This document shows, in pieces, positions 35,424 through 46,178 of a stretch of 64,000 bases of DNA. Position 1 is the stretch's first letter; the number at the start of each line of letters is the position of its first letter. Source of the stretch: Myrica gale (Eukaryota; Streptophyta; Magnoliopsida; Fagales; Myricaceae); NCBI GenBank assembly GCA_963930655.1, contig OZ005608.1, positions 19,307,271-19,371,270 on the forward strand. The letters are read 5' to 3'. Position numbers and translations under genes: made by a program. Under the pieces are notes generated by a model that saw only the letters and a list, made by a program, of their open reading frames with translations, was not told where the DNA came from and ran no database searches.

Positions 35424-36664
35424 CATAAAATTTAGATGAAATAACACGGAGACAAATTTAGGTAGCAGCAGAGAGTAGAGAGCACCAACTTTCTCGACGA
35501 AAGCAAGGAGAAGAGAAGACAGGTAGGGGTGAGAGAGAGGAGGAGGCCAAGGCCAGGGCTTAAAAAGACCACCATAGCCAACCAAGGAGACCAACAGCGT
35601 CGCACACAGGGGGTTAGGAAGTGAAAGATAGTCGGCTAGAAATCGACCAAAGAAAAAGCAATATGGAAGAAGGAAAGGTTTGACGGAGACTGAGGAAGGG
35701 GCGAAACAGAGAAAAGAAAAGCGGGGGTGACCAACCAGTAAAGCAGCTGGAAGGGAAGAGAGATGGAGGACGGCAACGCAGGTGGACGCGGTGGCGGAAC
35801 CAGGATCCAGTTTGAATGGGGGCGAACTCCTAAGGCGAAATGACAAATTTTTTTTCCTACGTAATGCAAAAAGGTATTTTGAAGTTAAAACTAGCGAAAA
35901 TTAAGGATTAAAAACATTCAAAATATTGAAATACACTTACCGTACAAAACAATATTCATCAACAAAAAAAATTATATATGGCAATGATGCAGTTGATAAT
36001 ATATGCCAAATAACATCAGCAATGTGTCAATCTGTGATTTAAGCTGATGCGAAATAACTTGAGGAATAAAATATAGCTAGCTAGCCTATATAATCCATTT
36101 TTCCTGTTATAAATATAAACAGTTATTCTAAGATACGGTAGATACTTTTTTCCTTCATGCATATAACACGAAAGAGAGAGGGAAGAAAAAACTCAGATAC
36201 AACTCAACCTCATTTTTTTTAAAAAAAGAAAAATTTTAAAACAAGTAAAAAGATATTATACAAGAGAGGCTGCACTAGACCTAGATCGAACCACCGGTCT
36301 CCCCAAGTTGGCTTAGGCCTATGGGTATCGGGCCCAGACCATCTTCTATAAAAAAAATACTTATAAATTATATTTTTGGGGAGAGCAATAAGTATCGGCC
36401 GACACCCTTCGCACCTCCCTGCTTCCGACCCTGCACACGCTTATATATCATATACAAGTTAAAAGCATGCCAGTAGGCATTCAGGCAGCTTCTTTTTTGA
36501 AAAAAAAACCAAAGTCCAAGAAAACATCTTACTTAGTAAATGTAATTGTTAGAATCAACCACTAAATTATAATTGATTTGAAGTTGGTTGAACTGTTGCT
36601 TATACACCAAATAATTTTAGAGGCTGGAATTCTATATTCGATGAGGTACTTCTTAATCCCAAAG

Positions 36665-36668
<4 letters not shown>
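35424..36668. other. LINE 5' flank and a possible hAT-like fragment
   Basis: The Pro/Leu-rich minus frames at 35379-35869 are upstream of the LINE ORF1 start and probably its 5' UTR/promoter region. GTGGCGGAACCAGGAT (about 35790) and, inverted, CCTGCTTCCGACCCTGCAC (about 36419-36437) resemble the GTGGCGGAGCCAGG ends of common plant hAT-related repeats, but target duplications are not clear. 36305-36345 relates to the hairpin sequence at 59167. Confidence 0.35.

Positions 36669-36670
<2 letters not shown>

Positions 36671-36714
<44 letters not shown>
36671..36714. repeat. (AT)22 microsatellite
   Basis: Uninterrupted AT dinucleotide run of 44 bases. Confidence 0.97.
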
Positions 36715-36716
<2 letters not shown>

Positions 36717-37482
36717 ATTGCTGGTCATTGACCGAAAATTGGGAAGCACCCAGATAACGATCGGGGAGCCTGTAACACTGTGCCTTCAAATCATTACAGA
36801 ATATGAAGGAGAGATTCGTCTTCGATCTTTATATGTGATTCTTAACTATAAAAATGACACTTTGCTCAAACAATCCATTCTTTTTTAATCCAAAATTCCA
36901 GCAAACATTTAAGTCTTTAAGACTATAAGGGACATGAAGTATAGAAAAGAGTTAGGTAAGAGAGAGGCCTAGAAAGAGAAGTTCAAAACTTTTCGTAGTC
37001 GTCAAAGTTTTTGGTTTCCTCGTAGTTCTCAAGGTTTAGCCACCAACGTTCCTCTCTCCTTTGTCCTTTCTCTGCAAATAACCACCAACACGCTAGAGCT
37101 GCGTCAAGTGCTTTGACTTTACCCATTTGTCGCTTGCCATTCTAACATATTATTCTATTTGCGGAGGCGATGGGGGGCATGCCATTGTAACATATTATTC
37201 TATTTGAGGGATTTTTCAGGCGATGGGGGGCGGCTCTCGCTAGATCCGCCTTTGGGTGGACGGGACAGGAAGAAGCTCTATGCAGGGTGGAGTCTCGGAA
37301 AGAGCCAAAAGTGATTTTTGGTAGGGAGAGAAAAGGCAGGCACCGGTTATTGTGTGAGTGGACGAGTGAGATTAGAAGTTGAGAAATTTAATGGCTGAAA
37401 AATTACACGTCATTTAATGAAACCGGGTCGGGTTCTTGGGTTGGGAGTTTCAACATGGTCGACCATGATTGTTTTCGAGCTA
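36715..37482. other. Intergenic DNA with a short duplication
   Basis: CCATT(C/G)TAACATATTATTCTATTTG occurs twice (about 37137 and 37172), each followed by GGCGATGGGGGGC, a local duplication of about 60-80 bp. The region 37230-37400 is G-rich. No gene recognised. Confidence 0.45.
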
Positions 37483-37520
37483 CAACATTCGAATGACACA
37501 CTTTATCGTTTGAACGAAAT

Positions 37521-37782
37521 TGCTAAATTTTTTCGAGCATTTGTCCGTTCTATAAGTACATATTTTGTTCGATGCTTTCTTTTGTATCCGTTCGATGCGT
37601 TATATTCTGTTCGATTGTTACATATTACTGTCCGTTCTATATCCATTCGATTGCTAAATTTTTTCGAGCATTTGTCCGTTCTATAAATACATATTTTGTT
37701 CGATGCTTTCTTTTGTATCCGTTCGATGCGTTATATTTTGTTCGATTGTTACATATTACTGTCCGTTCTATATCCATTCGAT
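37521..37782 (+). repeat. 131-bp tandem duplication
   Basis: Two units starting TGCTAAATTTTTTCGAGC at 37521 and 37652, nearly identical over 131 bases. Overlapping frames reproduce a repeated peptide (MLSFVSVRCVIFCS) that is a by-product of the repeat. Confidence 0.88.
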
Positions 37783-37899
37783 GTTTTCCGATTTCTGTTC
37801 GATGTTTCTAATTTCCGTTCTTTACACGTTCGATGTTTTTGATTTCTTTACACGTGCGTCTTCGTCTTCTTCCACACAGCAAACCACGATTATTTTTAC

Positions 37900-38830
37900 G
37901 CGCATAGTAGTGGCAGATAGGCCGGTCAGCACATACGACTTCTCGGAGTTTCAGTTCGAGGGTCGCATGATTGACCAAAATATTCAGTCATTATGGTTGG
38001 GAGCACTTGCTCTCTTGGAGGGACCCGCCGTACACAACTTGTGTCTAGGAGTTTTACTTGATGCTGCAGAATGTCGGCATTGACGAGGACGAGTAGGAAG
38101 TCTACATCCTTGGATAGCTGGTCAGGATCTCCACCTACTTGCGCATTCTAAGGCAAGCGTGTGTCTATCCTGCAGCGGAGCCTGCTACGACTTTATCAGC
38201 TGAGGAGATCTTTAGACTGATGACTGGGGAGGACCAGTACTTAGTACAATCATCAGTTTTGCAGAGTACCTTGCCAACCTTTTGGAGGATGGTCCACCTT
38301 ATATTCAACAATAACATCTTCCCAAAGCAACATCACACAAAATTGACAGTCGAGCATGCACAAATGATGTTGATGGTGGCTCGTCTTGAGTCATTTGACC
38401 TCCCCTATTCATCTTCTAGACCATGAGGATCGAGGCTCACTCAACTAGAAAAGAGGGACTGTCGTTCGAAAACATGTTGACCCAACTGATTATGGATGCT
38501 GGGGTAGATGCTAGATATTATGAGCCAACTTTGATGCAGCCTGGCCCAATTAATAGTGCAGCTTGTCGGTGTTTGATGGCGCATGGAACGAGATCACAAT
38601 GTCCTCCAGCTGTGCCACTCCATTCGGGTGGTTTGACCCGGGATGTGCAGGAGACTAGAGCTTTGCAATAGATGGAGCGCAACATTGTACATGTAGTGAA
38701 GATGTCCATCCCTCCCATCATCAGCATTCTGGCTGTTATGGAGAGGCCGATGAGGTTCGGGAAGACATCATGCATAGGATAGATGATGTTGAGGCTGACG
38801 TGGTGCAGGTGCTGAAAGAGATGGACCCAC
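37900..38830 (+). pseudogene. Putative plant transposon protein relic (Transposase_32-like)
   Basis: Pieces in several frames: VSTYDFSEFQFEGRMIDQNI (about 37930), QSSVLQSTLPTFWRMVHLIF then NNNIFPKQHHTKLTVEHAQM (about 38250-38370), FENMLTQLIMDAGVDARYYE (about 38470), and a C-terminal MERNIVHVVKMSI stretch. The pattern (a receding host-like core, 'NIFPKQHxTxxTxEHA', then 'FDLPYxI') is that of the plant PTM/Transposase_32 family found with CACTA-like and other elements. Stops and frameshifts separate the parts. Family assignment is from memory of motifs and moderately sure. Confidence 0.55.
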
Positions 38831-39242
38831 AGTTTCTTTATAGTATTTTGTCATGTATATTTAGGTTTTTTTTTTTTTCTCAAACAGTTATGTTTGTACA
38901 TATTAAATTATTTGTGTTTAATAATCTTATTTACTTTTTGGCTAACGAAATCTCATTTTATTTGATAAGTATATTATGAATAAAAAAATCATATGTAATA
39001 ATAAATTAAAAATAAAATCACAGTAAAAATTAAGTAATAATAAATTTATTTTCCGTTATAAATCGGTAGAAGGGACGACATTATGTAACCGTTAGAACAT
39101 TAATCGACTTAACAATAGAACTGATGGCAGTATGGAACAGTTAGAATGTTAATGGTATTAATGTTAGAATGGCAAAAACAATAAATCAAATAAAATTATA
39201 ACATGAATAAAAATAAAAAGGAATTAAATTAATCAAAATCAA

Positions 39243-39670
39243 ATATTTACATAAAGTACCTTTTATACATATTATATATTAGTACCTTATACATATTATT
39301 TAATATAAGTAAGTTATACATATTGTGTAATAGTACCTTATAATACATGTTATAATATGTACCTTGTACATATTATACATGCTATATAGTACCTTATACA
39401 TATAATGTAATAGTATCTTGTACATATTATTTAATATGTAGTACCTTATACATATTGTTTAGTAAAACCATATACATATTATATAATTGTACCTTGTACA
39501 TATTATATAATAGTACCTTGTAGATATTATTTAATATATAGTACCTTACACATATTGTTTAATAGTACCTTATACATATTTCATAATAGTACCTTGTACA
39601 TATTACTTATTATATAGTACCTTATACATACTATGTAATAGTACCTTATACATATATATTATTTAAGTAT
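39243..39670. repeat. AT-rich minisatellite, about 15 diverged units
   Basis: Units of about 25-35 bases built on TAGTACCTTATACATATTAT, with CTTGTACAT variants and variable spacers. Roughly 15 occurrences of the GTACCTT core can be counted. Confidence 0.85.
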
Positions 39671-40302
39671 TACTTGAATTATTCCAAAAGTTTCGAATAT
39701 ATAAATACCGTTCGAACAATAAAAAGCATGAAACGACGCCCTATCAACTATTAAAATTTTCTAATGTTGTTTAGATAGAAAAATAATAGAAAATTTTCAC
39801 CGTTAGAACGATGTTGAAAACTAAGACGACGTTGTCAATCACCCAATCACGCTGTTTAGATAGAAAAATAATCGTTCGAGCATGTCAAAAAATTGTTCGA
39901 ACAGTAGGTTAAGTGTGATTTTTTGCCGCCCGTTTTTGGAGTACCGTTCTAATGCAAAAGTATAATTCAAACGAACGCTAAAAAAATGTTTCATTTTCTA
40001 AAATTTGTTCAAACATTTTTTCAATAAAGGTTAGAATGATTTTGAAAACTAACGACGTTGTTTAGATAATAAAGAATCCTTCGAGCGTTTGAAAAATTTG
40101 TTCGAACGGTAGTTCAAGCGCGCTTTTTCCCATCTATTTTTTTGAAATGTTCTGATAAAGAAAAACACGTTCTAATGGAAACCACGATCTCAATACCATA
40201 TATTCGACCGTCAGACCTCATTTTGCCCACAACTTGAAAGCACCACAAATTCGCCTTGGTTTTTTTCTTCTATCGAAATCTCACTTTTCTTTTTATTGTT
40301 GT

Positions 40303-41555
40303 AGGAAAATACTCATAAGTTGGATTACATTTCTGATTTCTCTAATTGGAGCTTTGTAGGGTCATGGATCAGATGAACTATAACATAATTAGCATATTCG
40401 GTCTTTTCTCTAGTAATGCTTTCAAAGATTTATACCTTCTGTCTTACTTTTGGTTATCCTTTATTTGGACTACAGTCGTCACTACACGCCTTTGGGCTTT
40501 TGTATATGGTAGATTTATCATTTGAAAACACCATAGGATGAGTTGTCTCTTCCATCTAGGTTGGTTTGCTCAGTTGTCGACCAATAGATGGTTGATAGGC
40601 GTGGACCCAAAAAAACTAGCTAGCATGATGCAGGCAAGTCATATATCGCTTTCGTAAGGCAGTTCAACAAGAAAACAATGAACCTGTCTAGCCAAGTACA
40701 TGAATGCACTCACAAGCCTACAGAATTGGATCACTAAGTCATGATATACCGCTTTCGTAAGGCAGTTCAAGAGCTTCACGGATTTTTCGAGACTCTGCCA
40801 CATATCGAGTACGTAACACCTCTAGAACCAAGAATTAGATCAGTGTTATATATATATATATATATATATATATCCTTCTTAAAACAACCTATGGGTAACA
40901 ATTGGAACGAAATTTAGTCTCTCAGAGGTGAAAGAAATAAAACAGTTGGATTTTGAAACTGCTTTCTATATTTCACTGTGTATTAGAAATGAAACGGTAT
41001 ACCTTAAATGTATTAGTCGTATTGATAGAATACACATACCTTTATTAGGCTAGGGACCTCTGATTAGAATTATACTGTAGTTATTCCTTCCATCAATGAA
41101 TAAGATTCTATTTAAAATTTAAATATTCAAAATTAGTATATGATAGGAATAGAATTCAAAACACTTATAATTTAAATTCAAAACTTCATATGCTAGATAT
41201 TTAAGGAAAATATTCAAAATATTTTACATTCTCCCCCTTAGTCCACATAACACTTAAATTACCGGATTGAGTGATTAACACTTTTGTATAGCCATTACTA
41301 TATTCATTCATACTAATTTTGAAACACTTTCACTCAAATTAAGAATATTTATGCACTAATCATGGTGATAAATGATGGAATCCTTTCCTTCCCTTCCCTT
41401 CCCTGTATCACATTCACAATAAACAATAGAATATTATAACTGTGAATGTGTCATAAAGATAGTCTAAATATGGTGAACTGCTCGGCTTTAGCCTTATGTC
41501 TTCTATCAAATTTCTTTGCCGCTGTTTTAGTCTCTTCTTTCTCCTTGTTTGCCTC
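40303..41555. repeat. Segmental repeat, copy B, first part
   Basis: Parallels 16877-17867: GATTACATTTCTGATTTCTC, TGCAGGCAAG, GGTAAACAATTG-type words recur in order, with small indels and an added (TA)n run at about 40848-40872. 41030-41440 holds extra AT-rich sequence absent from copy A. No gene. Confidence 0.7.
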
Positions 41556-41558
41556 TCT

Positions 41559-42475
41559 CGTTACAACAAATTTGATATTCAACGCCGAAATTTTCAGCAA
41601 TGAACTACATTGCTTCCTTAAAAACCACATTTTAGCGACGAAATTACACTGTCGCTGCTAAAAATGGAAAGGAAGTAATCTTCAGCGACCAAACAACACA
41701 GTTCGAACAAACTTTCTGTGACGTCTGGTTACACTTCATCGCAAATAATCATTAAAAAATACATATAATTTCAGTGAAGAAATAATATCGTCACCAAAAC
41801 AAAAACAATTCGATCAAATCCTCTTGTTCGAAGTAGTTTACTTTTCTCAACGATATTGTCAGGTCGTCGTAGAACAGGCCCATAGGCGATGACTTGCCCT
41901 CGTCGCAAACATTTCGTTCAAGCTGGTGATACGCATGTTTGAAGAAGGGCGATTGAAGAAATGTCTCTTTGCCTGACCCAGTTTGAACGACAGTGTCAGT
42001 ATGTGCGATGTGGTCATTTCTGGTTCGTCTTCCGTGCCAGGTGATGATTTATTGTTGGTTATCGATGAGGTGTAACAGGCAATGTCTCTTTGTCTGTTAA
42101 AGAGAACACCACATTCACGAATATATCGAGACAAAATGCAATTTCGTGACTGAAAGTTCGTTCGAGCAACCTATAGATCTGCATATTCGAAAAGTTGTCG
42201 CAGAATATGAAGTCAGATTTGGTGGCACCATCATTTTAGCTACGGAAACAGATTGTTAGTGGCGAAAATGGGAATCATCTGCGACAGACAAATTCGTCGC
42301 TAGCTGAAAGTAAAGATTTTAGTGACGAAATGTTGTTTTCGTCGCTGAAGATCATTTTAGTGTCAGCCACATTTTTTGGTCGTTGAAAGTCCTCTGTGAC
42401 GGGGTACAACGGCGAAAGTGTGGTCTTCAGAGACGAAAAGGGCCGCCGCTGATCAAGACCAAAACTGTTGCAGTG
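41559..42475. mobile_element. Non-autonomous CACTA derivative, 917 bp
   Basis: Right end CTGTTGCAGTG (to 42475) and left end CGTTACAACA (from 41559) are degenerate forms of the CACTACAACA terminus. Subterminal words TTTAGCGACGAAA and GTTCGAAC match the element ending at 12260, so they are one family. TCT flanks both sides (41556-41558 and 42476-42478), the 3-bp duplication of CACTA elements. The paralogous sequence near 17870 keeps a single TCT, showing the empty site. No transposase coding inside; the frames seen are chance. Confidence 0.88.
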
Positions 42476-42682
42476 TCTTTTGGCCTCGAATTCAGTTTCC
42501 TTAAGTTCAGGTTTGCTACATTAATGTCGGCCATCTTCTCAACAATCAGTAGTGCCGGTATGAAAGTTGGGTTTGTTGTAAGACGATTGCACTGACGTTA
42601 ACAGATTAAATAGTGGGAGGAGACAAAACAGAAACCCACCTGAAGTAGCATGCGTAACCAGTACAGTTCAACGGTAGTCACT

Positions 42683-42844
42683 AGTGCTAGGGACCGGCAT
42701 CTGCTTCGGCATTGGAACTAAAAATATAATATTTTTTTCTTGACACTAATATTATGAAGAACAAGTGCTAGGGACCGGCATCTGCTTCGGCATTGGAACT
42801 AAAAAATATAATTTTTTTTCTTGACACTAATATTATGAAGAACA
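42683..42844. repeat. 81-bp tandem duplication
   Basis: Units starting AGTGCTAGGGACCGGCATCT at 42683 and 42764, nearly identical. The paralogous place near 17946 has a single unit, so the duplication happened in copy B. Confidence 0.9.
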
Positions 42845-43054
42845 CGCTTGACTTCCTTCCAATGTGTCATGGTTGGAGTTTGTAGAAATTGACAAAGTTG
42901 GTAAACAGAGAAGGATATATTTGTCCCTGACAACGTGCGCCTAGTATTGAAGAGCTCTAACAATCGGACAATAAAAGGAGAAATCACGTAGAGGGTTCAT
43001 AATTCTTGGAAAGTCACGAGTCCACTGAGGTGGAATTTGTTAGTGGATTGGCCT
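42845..43054 (-). pseudogene. Copia RNase H-region relic, copy B
   Basis: Minus-strand match to 17990-18370: CQFLQTPTMTHWKEVKRVLH is preserved exactly, then the frame decays. It is split by the Pack-MULE at 43055; the remainder (GACCAATTTGGCACAATGAA) resumes at 46179 and runs to about 46260. Confidence 0.82.
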
Positions 43055-43335
43055 GGGTTCGGTTAAGGTGCTGATTCTTAAGCTGCTGAAGAAAGGTCAC
43101 GATCGAATTTTTAAAATCTAATGGCTGCTATTACGCCACATCAATTAATGAGTTTGACCCGCAAATCGACCTGATTCGACCCGTTTAATGCTGCTGACCC
43201 GCGAACTGACCCAGAAAAAAAACCCAAATCAATTTTGCTCTTCTTCTTCTTCTTCTTCGCGCACTCTATCCCTTCTTCGCATAAACTCCCAGCCGCCAAG
43301 CGTCGCCCCAGAGTCTCCCAAATGCCCAGCGTCGC
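43055..43335 (+). repeat. Left long terminal inverted repeat of the Pack-MULE
   Basis: Imperfect inverted match to 45890-46169. It includes a (CTT)n run (about 43240-43258) and an unusually GC-rich inner part (GCCGCCAAGCGTCGCC) that looks like plant 5' UTR sequence. Confidence 0.85.
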
Positions 43336-43439
43336 CACCCAGCCACCCATCCCAGCTTTGAGTTTGTATTTTTATTTAATCTATAAAAGTTTAAGGCGTT
43401 CATGTTCTCTTGGTCCTAATCAAGATAAAGACGAAGAAC

Positions 43440-43690
43440 AGTAGAGGGTGAGGCTGGGGAAAACGTATGTTTGTGTTTCTGTTCCTCATCAGTGCTATTG
43501 TGTACGTGGTGAGGAGATTAGAGAGACTTTTGTCAAATTTATACTAAAGAAGAAGGGTGTTGCTTTCGATAATATGCATTATATGTGCATTAATAGATTC
43601 CACAAGAAAGCTGCCAGAAAGCAACTTGCACAGAGATATATCCTCTTTGCATATGTGTATATCAAATTTCCGTTCGTTTGATATTTTTTC
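43440..43690 (+). other. Unidentified open stretch inside the Pack-MULE
   Basis: A plus-strand frame (43448-43681; MRLGKTYVCVSVPHQCYCV, then FHKKAARKQLAQRYILFAYV) with fairly protein-like composition follows the GC-rich terminal repeat. It could be a second captured fragment; I do not recognise it. Confidence 0.3.
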
Positions 43691-44130
43691 AAACGAACAT
43701 GGTGCATTATCCTTTTATCGAAATCTGAACTTTAACTGGCCCCATCCATTGCCTTTCTACTGGTTGATAAATTGTCTCCCCGATAAAGCTTAGAAGAAGA
43801 ACAATTTAGGAGAAAGCGTTGCTTGCCTGGCGCTTCACTTATTGCAACAACACCCTTTGTATAAATCACAGTGTATATTAAATGAACCAAGTATGGACAA
43901 GGCAGAGGAAACAGGTTGTATAAATCATCTGCTTTCTATGTGCTACTCTAAAGTTCCCTTAATTCTCCCTATGAGTTAGAAGCGGATGATCCGCTACTGT
44001 ATATAAACGGCCGGTCACAAGCAGGGCTGGAAGTGAAAGTTAGGCCACTATAGCTTGTTGATTGCTCTATATCTGCAATTGCTGCTACAAAAGGCAGAGG
44101 ACGGTCTGGGATTGGGGGAGATCCACTCAA

Positions 44131-45553
44131 TCATGACGCAGCTGCAGTTTTAAGAGAAAATCCAAAGTTGTTTGAATCCAACGTGCGTAGGGCAATGACT
44201 GGTGGGTATGTAGGGCAGACCCTCTTCCCGCGTTGTCTATAGAAGCACCAAAGTCCATTGCTTGGAGATCCACCTCTGAGGGAGTCCAACTTAAACATTC
44301 CAGCACCAAAAGTGTACCCAATAGGAACATAAAGCATCCCTTGGTGGGCTAACTGAGTGATTGCTGTCCAACTGTAAGCAAATACAACAAAACTTATGAG
44401 ATGAAGCTTGATCACTTACATGACAAGTTTTCTAGATGATAATGCAGAAACCAAGACCTTATCTCCGACAAGTAAAAATATTGAAATAATCGAAATAACA
44501 ACCAAAACAAACGAGCACGTTTAGCTTTTCAAACTTCAGAATATTGATACCCCTGATTCTTTGTACTTTTACTGAAAATTGGTATGCATTACGTTGAGAA
44601 GATAATTGGAAGTCAGTTTTTAACTAAGTCCAAAGACACCATAACCAAAAGAAGAAAAGCCGGAGGACATTAGTTTCACACATTGACTCCTCCAAAAACA
44701 TAATAGTTGAGAAGGTTCTAGCTAGTTTCTGCAAAGTGTCATAGCATTTCTCCAGAAACCTGGAATCAAATCCTACTTTCACTTAGGTTGGTAGTGAGGA
44801 AGGACCCCGCCAATTTTGTATTCCTGGTTTTGGACCAAAAAAGAAAAGGAATTATCGTTTCAATTGCAGAATAGCGATGATCATGCCTTTAGAAAAGGAC
44901 ACTAAATGCCGCAAGGAAGGATCATTATAGTAGGAATGCTGATTTCACATTTGCTAGCTGTGACTGACAGGAACATGAATCTTGAGATAAAAGGGTAATC
45001 AGGTATTGTTATTGGATCCAAATAAGCTTCTTCTTTTTTTTTAAGTGATCCAAATTTAATGGTAAGAAAAGCAATTATGAACCTAATGGATTTACTAAAT
45101 ATCCTTGATAATGGCATAACCCTCCAAATAGGAGCTCTAAACCATGTCCACAATATGCAACAAAGAAATTAATCCTCCATACTGTTCCCAACTCATCTAA
45201 TTCTACAGAATTCTTAATGTACCAATAAGACAATACTCAAACTGTCCTTCTAACAAGAAATAACAAGCATATTCACAATATTTATGCTGCAAAACACAAA
45301 CAACATACAGAAACTCTCGATTTAGTCCAACACCCAACATCAAAGGCCAGACTTACGCTGTTGTCTCCTGGCCGCCGCCCTGTGTGCCACTACTAACGAA
45401 AAGCCCAGCAGGCACTACCGCCAGCCTCTGTTGCTCCCAAAGCCCCCACGTTGACTCAAAAAATGCCGTCATCTGTGCTGGCATGCTCCCGTACCTTGTC
45501 GGAAACCCGAAGAGTAACCCGTCAGCCTCTACCAGCTCCTCCACAGATATAAT
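44131..45553 (-). pseudogene. Captured WrbA/FQR1-type NAD(P)H:quinone oxidoreductase gene fragment
   Basis: Two exons with a retained 985-bp intron. Exon 45553-45357: VEELVEADGLLFGFPTRYGS, then MPAQMTAFFEST and SGTQGGGQETTA, the flavodoxin-like core with the FMN-contacting PTRYG and GTQGGGQET loops. The donor is GC-GTAAGT at 45356; the acceptor TTACAG ends at 44372. Exon 44371-44131 continues in phase: WTAITQLAHQGMLYVPIGYT, then FGAGMFKLDSLRGGSP. After RGGSP the frame shifts, so the usual last 50 residues are lost. The N-terminal half of the enzyme (about 70 residues) is absent; upstream of 45553 there is a stop and no match. By family knowledge the intact enzyme is an FMN-dependent two-electron quinone reductase. 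This copy cannot encode it. Confidence 0.9.
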
Positions 45554-45889
45554 GAAGCACCTGTTGGTGCCCTATGCTTGCTCTGCGTACACCCACCTCC
45601 TTTACCCATAGAAACTTCAACTGGGTCTGAGTTTTTTACACGGCGAGTATACTCACTGAATTTCGATTCTTTTCAAACTAATAGATTGTATGATTAGGAA
45701 ATAGGTGGTGTTATGGGACAAGGATCAGAGGCTTACCAGGTAATGCCGCAATTCTCCTACGCATGTGGAAGTGAATTGAATTTCAAATCACATAAGAAAC
45801 CTCTCACTCTCCGTCTTCTATTTCAAAATCAAACCTTAAGAAGAAGCTGGACACGACGGCATTAATCAAATATTGGTACCTGTTTTGAC

Positions 45890-46169
45890 ATTCTTTGACG
45901 GTGGGCGACGGAGGGCCAGCGACGGGGAGCTAGGCGCGACGGCTGTGGGAGACTAAGCTGGGAGGCGTGCAAAAAAATACCACGAAGAAGAGAGGTTTTG
46001 GAACTGGGTCAATTTGCGGGTCAGATGAAAACGGGTAAATCGGGTCAGTTTCACGGGTCAAATTCATTAATTGAGTGGCGTGTTAGCAGCCGTTAGATCT
46101 TGAAAATTTAATCTTGGCCGTTCATCAGCAGCCTCAGCACCATAAGCCCTCAGCAACATAACCGAACCC
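45890..46169 (-). repeat. Right long terminal inverted repeat of the Pack-MULE
   Basis: Imperfect inverted match to 43055-43335. The outermost 20 bases are the best conserved. Confidence 0.85.
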
Positions 46170-46178
46170 GATTGGCCT

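Larger units (their letters stand above)
37483..40302 (+). mobile_element. CACTA-like transposon with Transposase_32-type coding relic
   Basis: Subterminal regions on both sides are dense in TTCGAAC/GTTCGA words (37480-37830 and 39700-40150), like those of the CACTA element ending at 12260. The right edge (TTGTTGTAGGA, about 40292-40302) is a degenerate CACTA terminus and abuts the segmental copy that starts CTCATAAGTTGG. A plus-strand coding relic lies at 37900-38830. The left edge is set only by where the motif density starts. Confidence 0.55.
43055..46169. mobile_element. Pack-MULE (Mutator-like element carrying gene fragments), 3115 bp
   Basis: The ends GGGTTCGGTTA (43055) and TAACCGAACCC (46169) begin inverted repeats of roughly 280 bp (43055-43335 and 45890-46169; shared GGCTGCTA, ATTAATGA(G/A)TTTGACCCG and GACCC(A) words). 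A perfect 9-bp duplication GATTGGCCT flanks it (43046-43054 and 46170-46178), the hallmark of Mutator-like elements. The paralogous Copia relic at 18363-18371 has the single uninterrupted target. There is no MULE transposase; instead it contains fragments of a quinone reductase gene and an unidentified stretch at 43440-43680. This combination defines a Pack-MULE. Confidence 0.92.

Noticed and set aside
35379..35869. Pro/Leu-rich minus frames
   Set aside because: They lie upstream of the LINE ORF1 start and look like a translated 5' UTR.
37417..37811. Frames repeating MLSFVSVRCVIFCS
   Set aside because: By-product of the 131-bp tandem duplication.
41859..42134. 91-codon minus frame in the 917-bp CACTA derivative
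   Set aside because: Composed of subterminal repeat words; no transposase or host-gene similarity seen.
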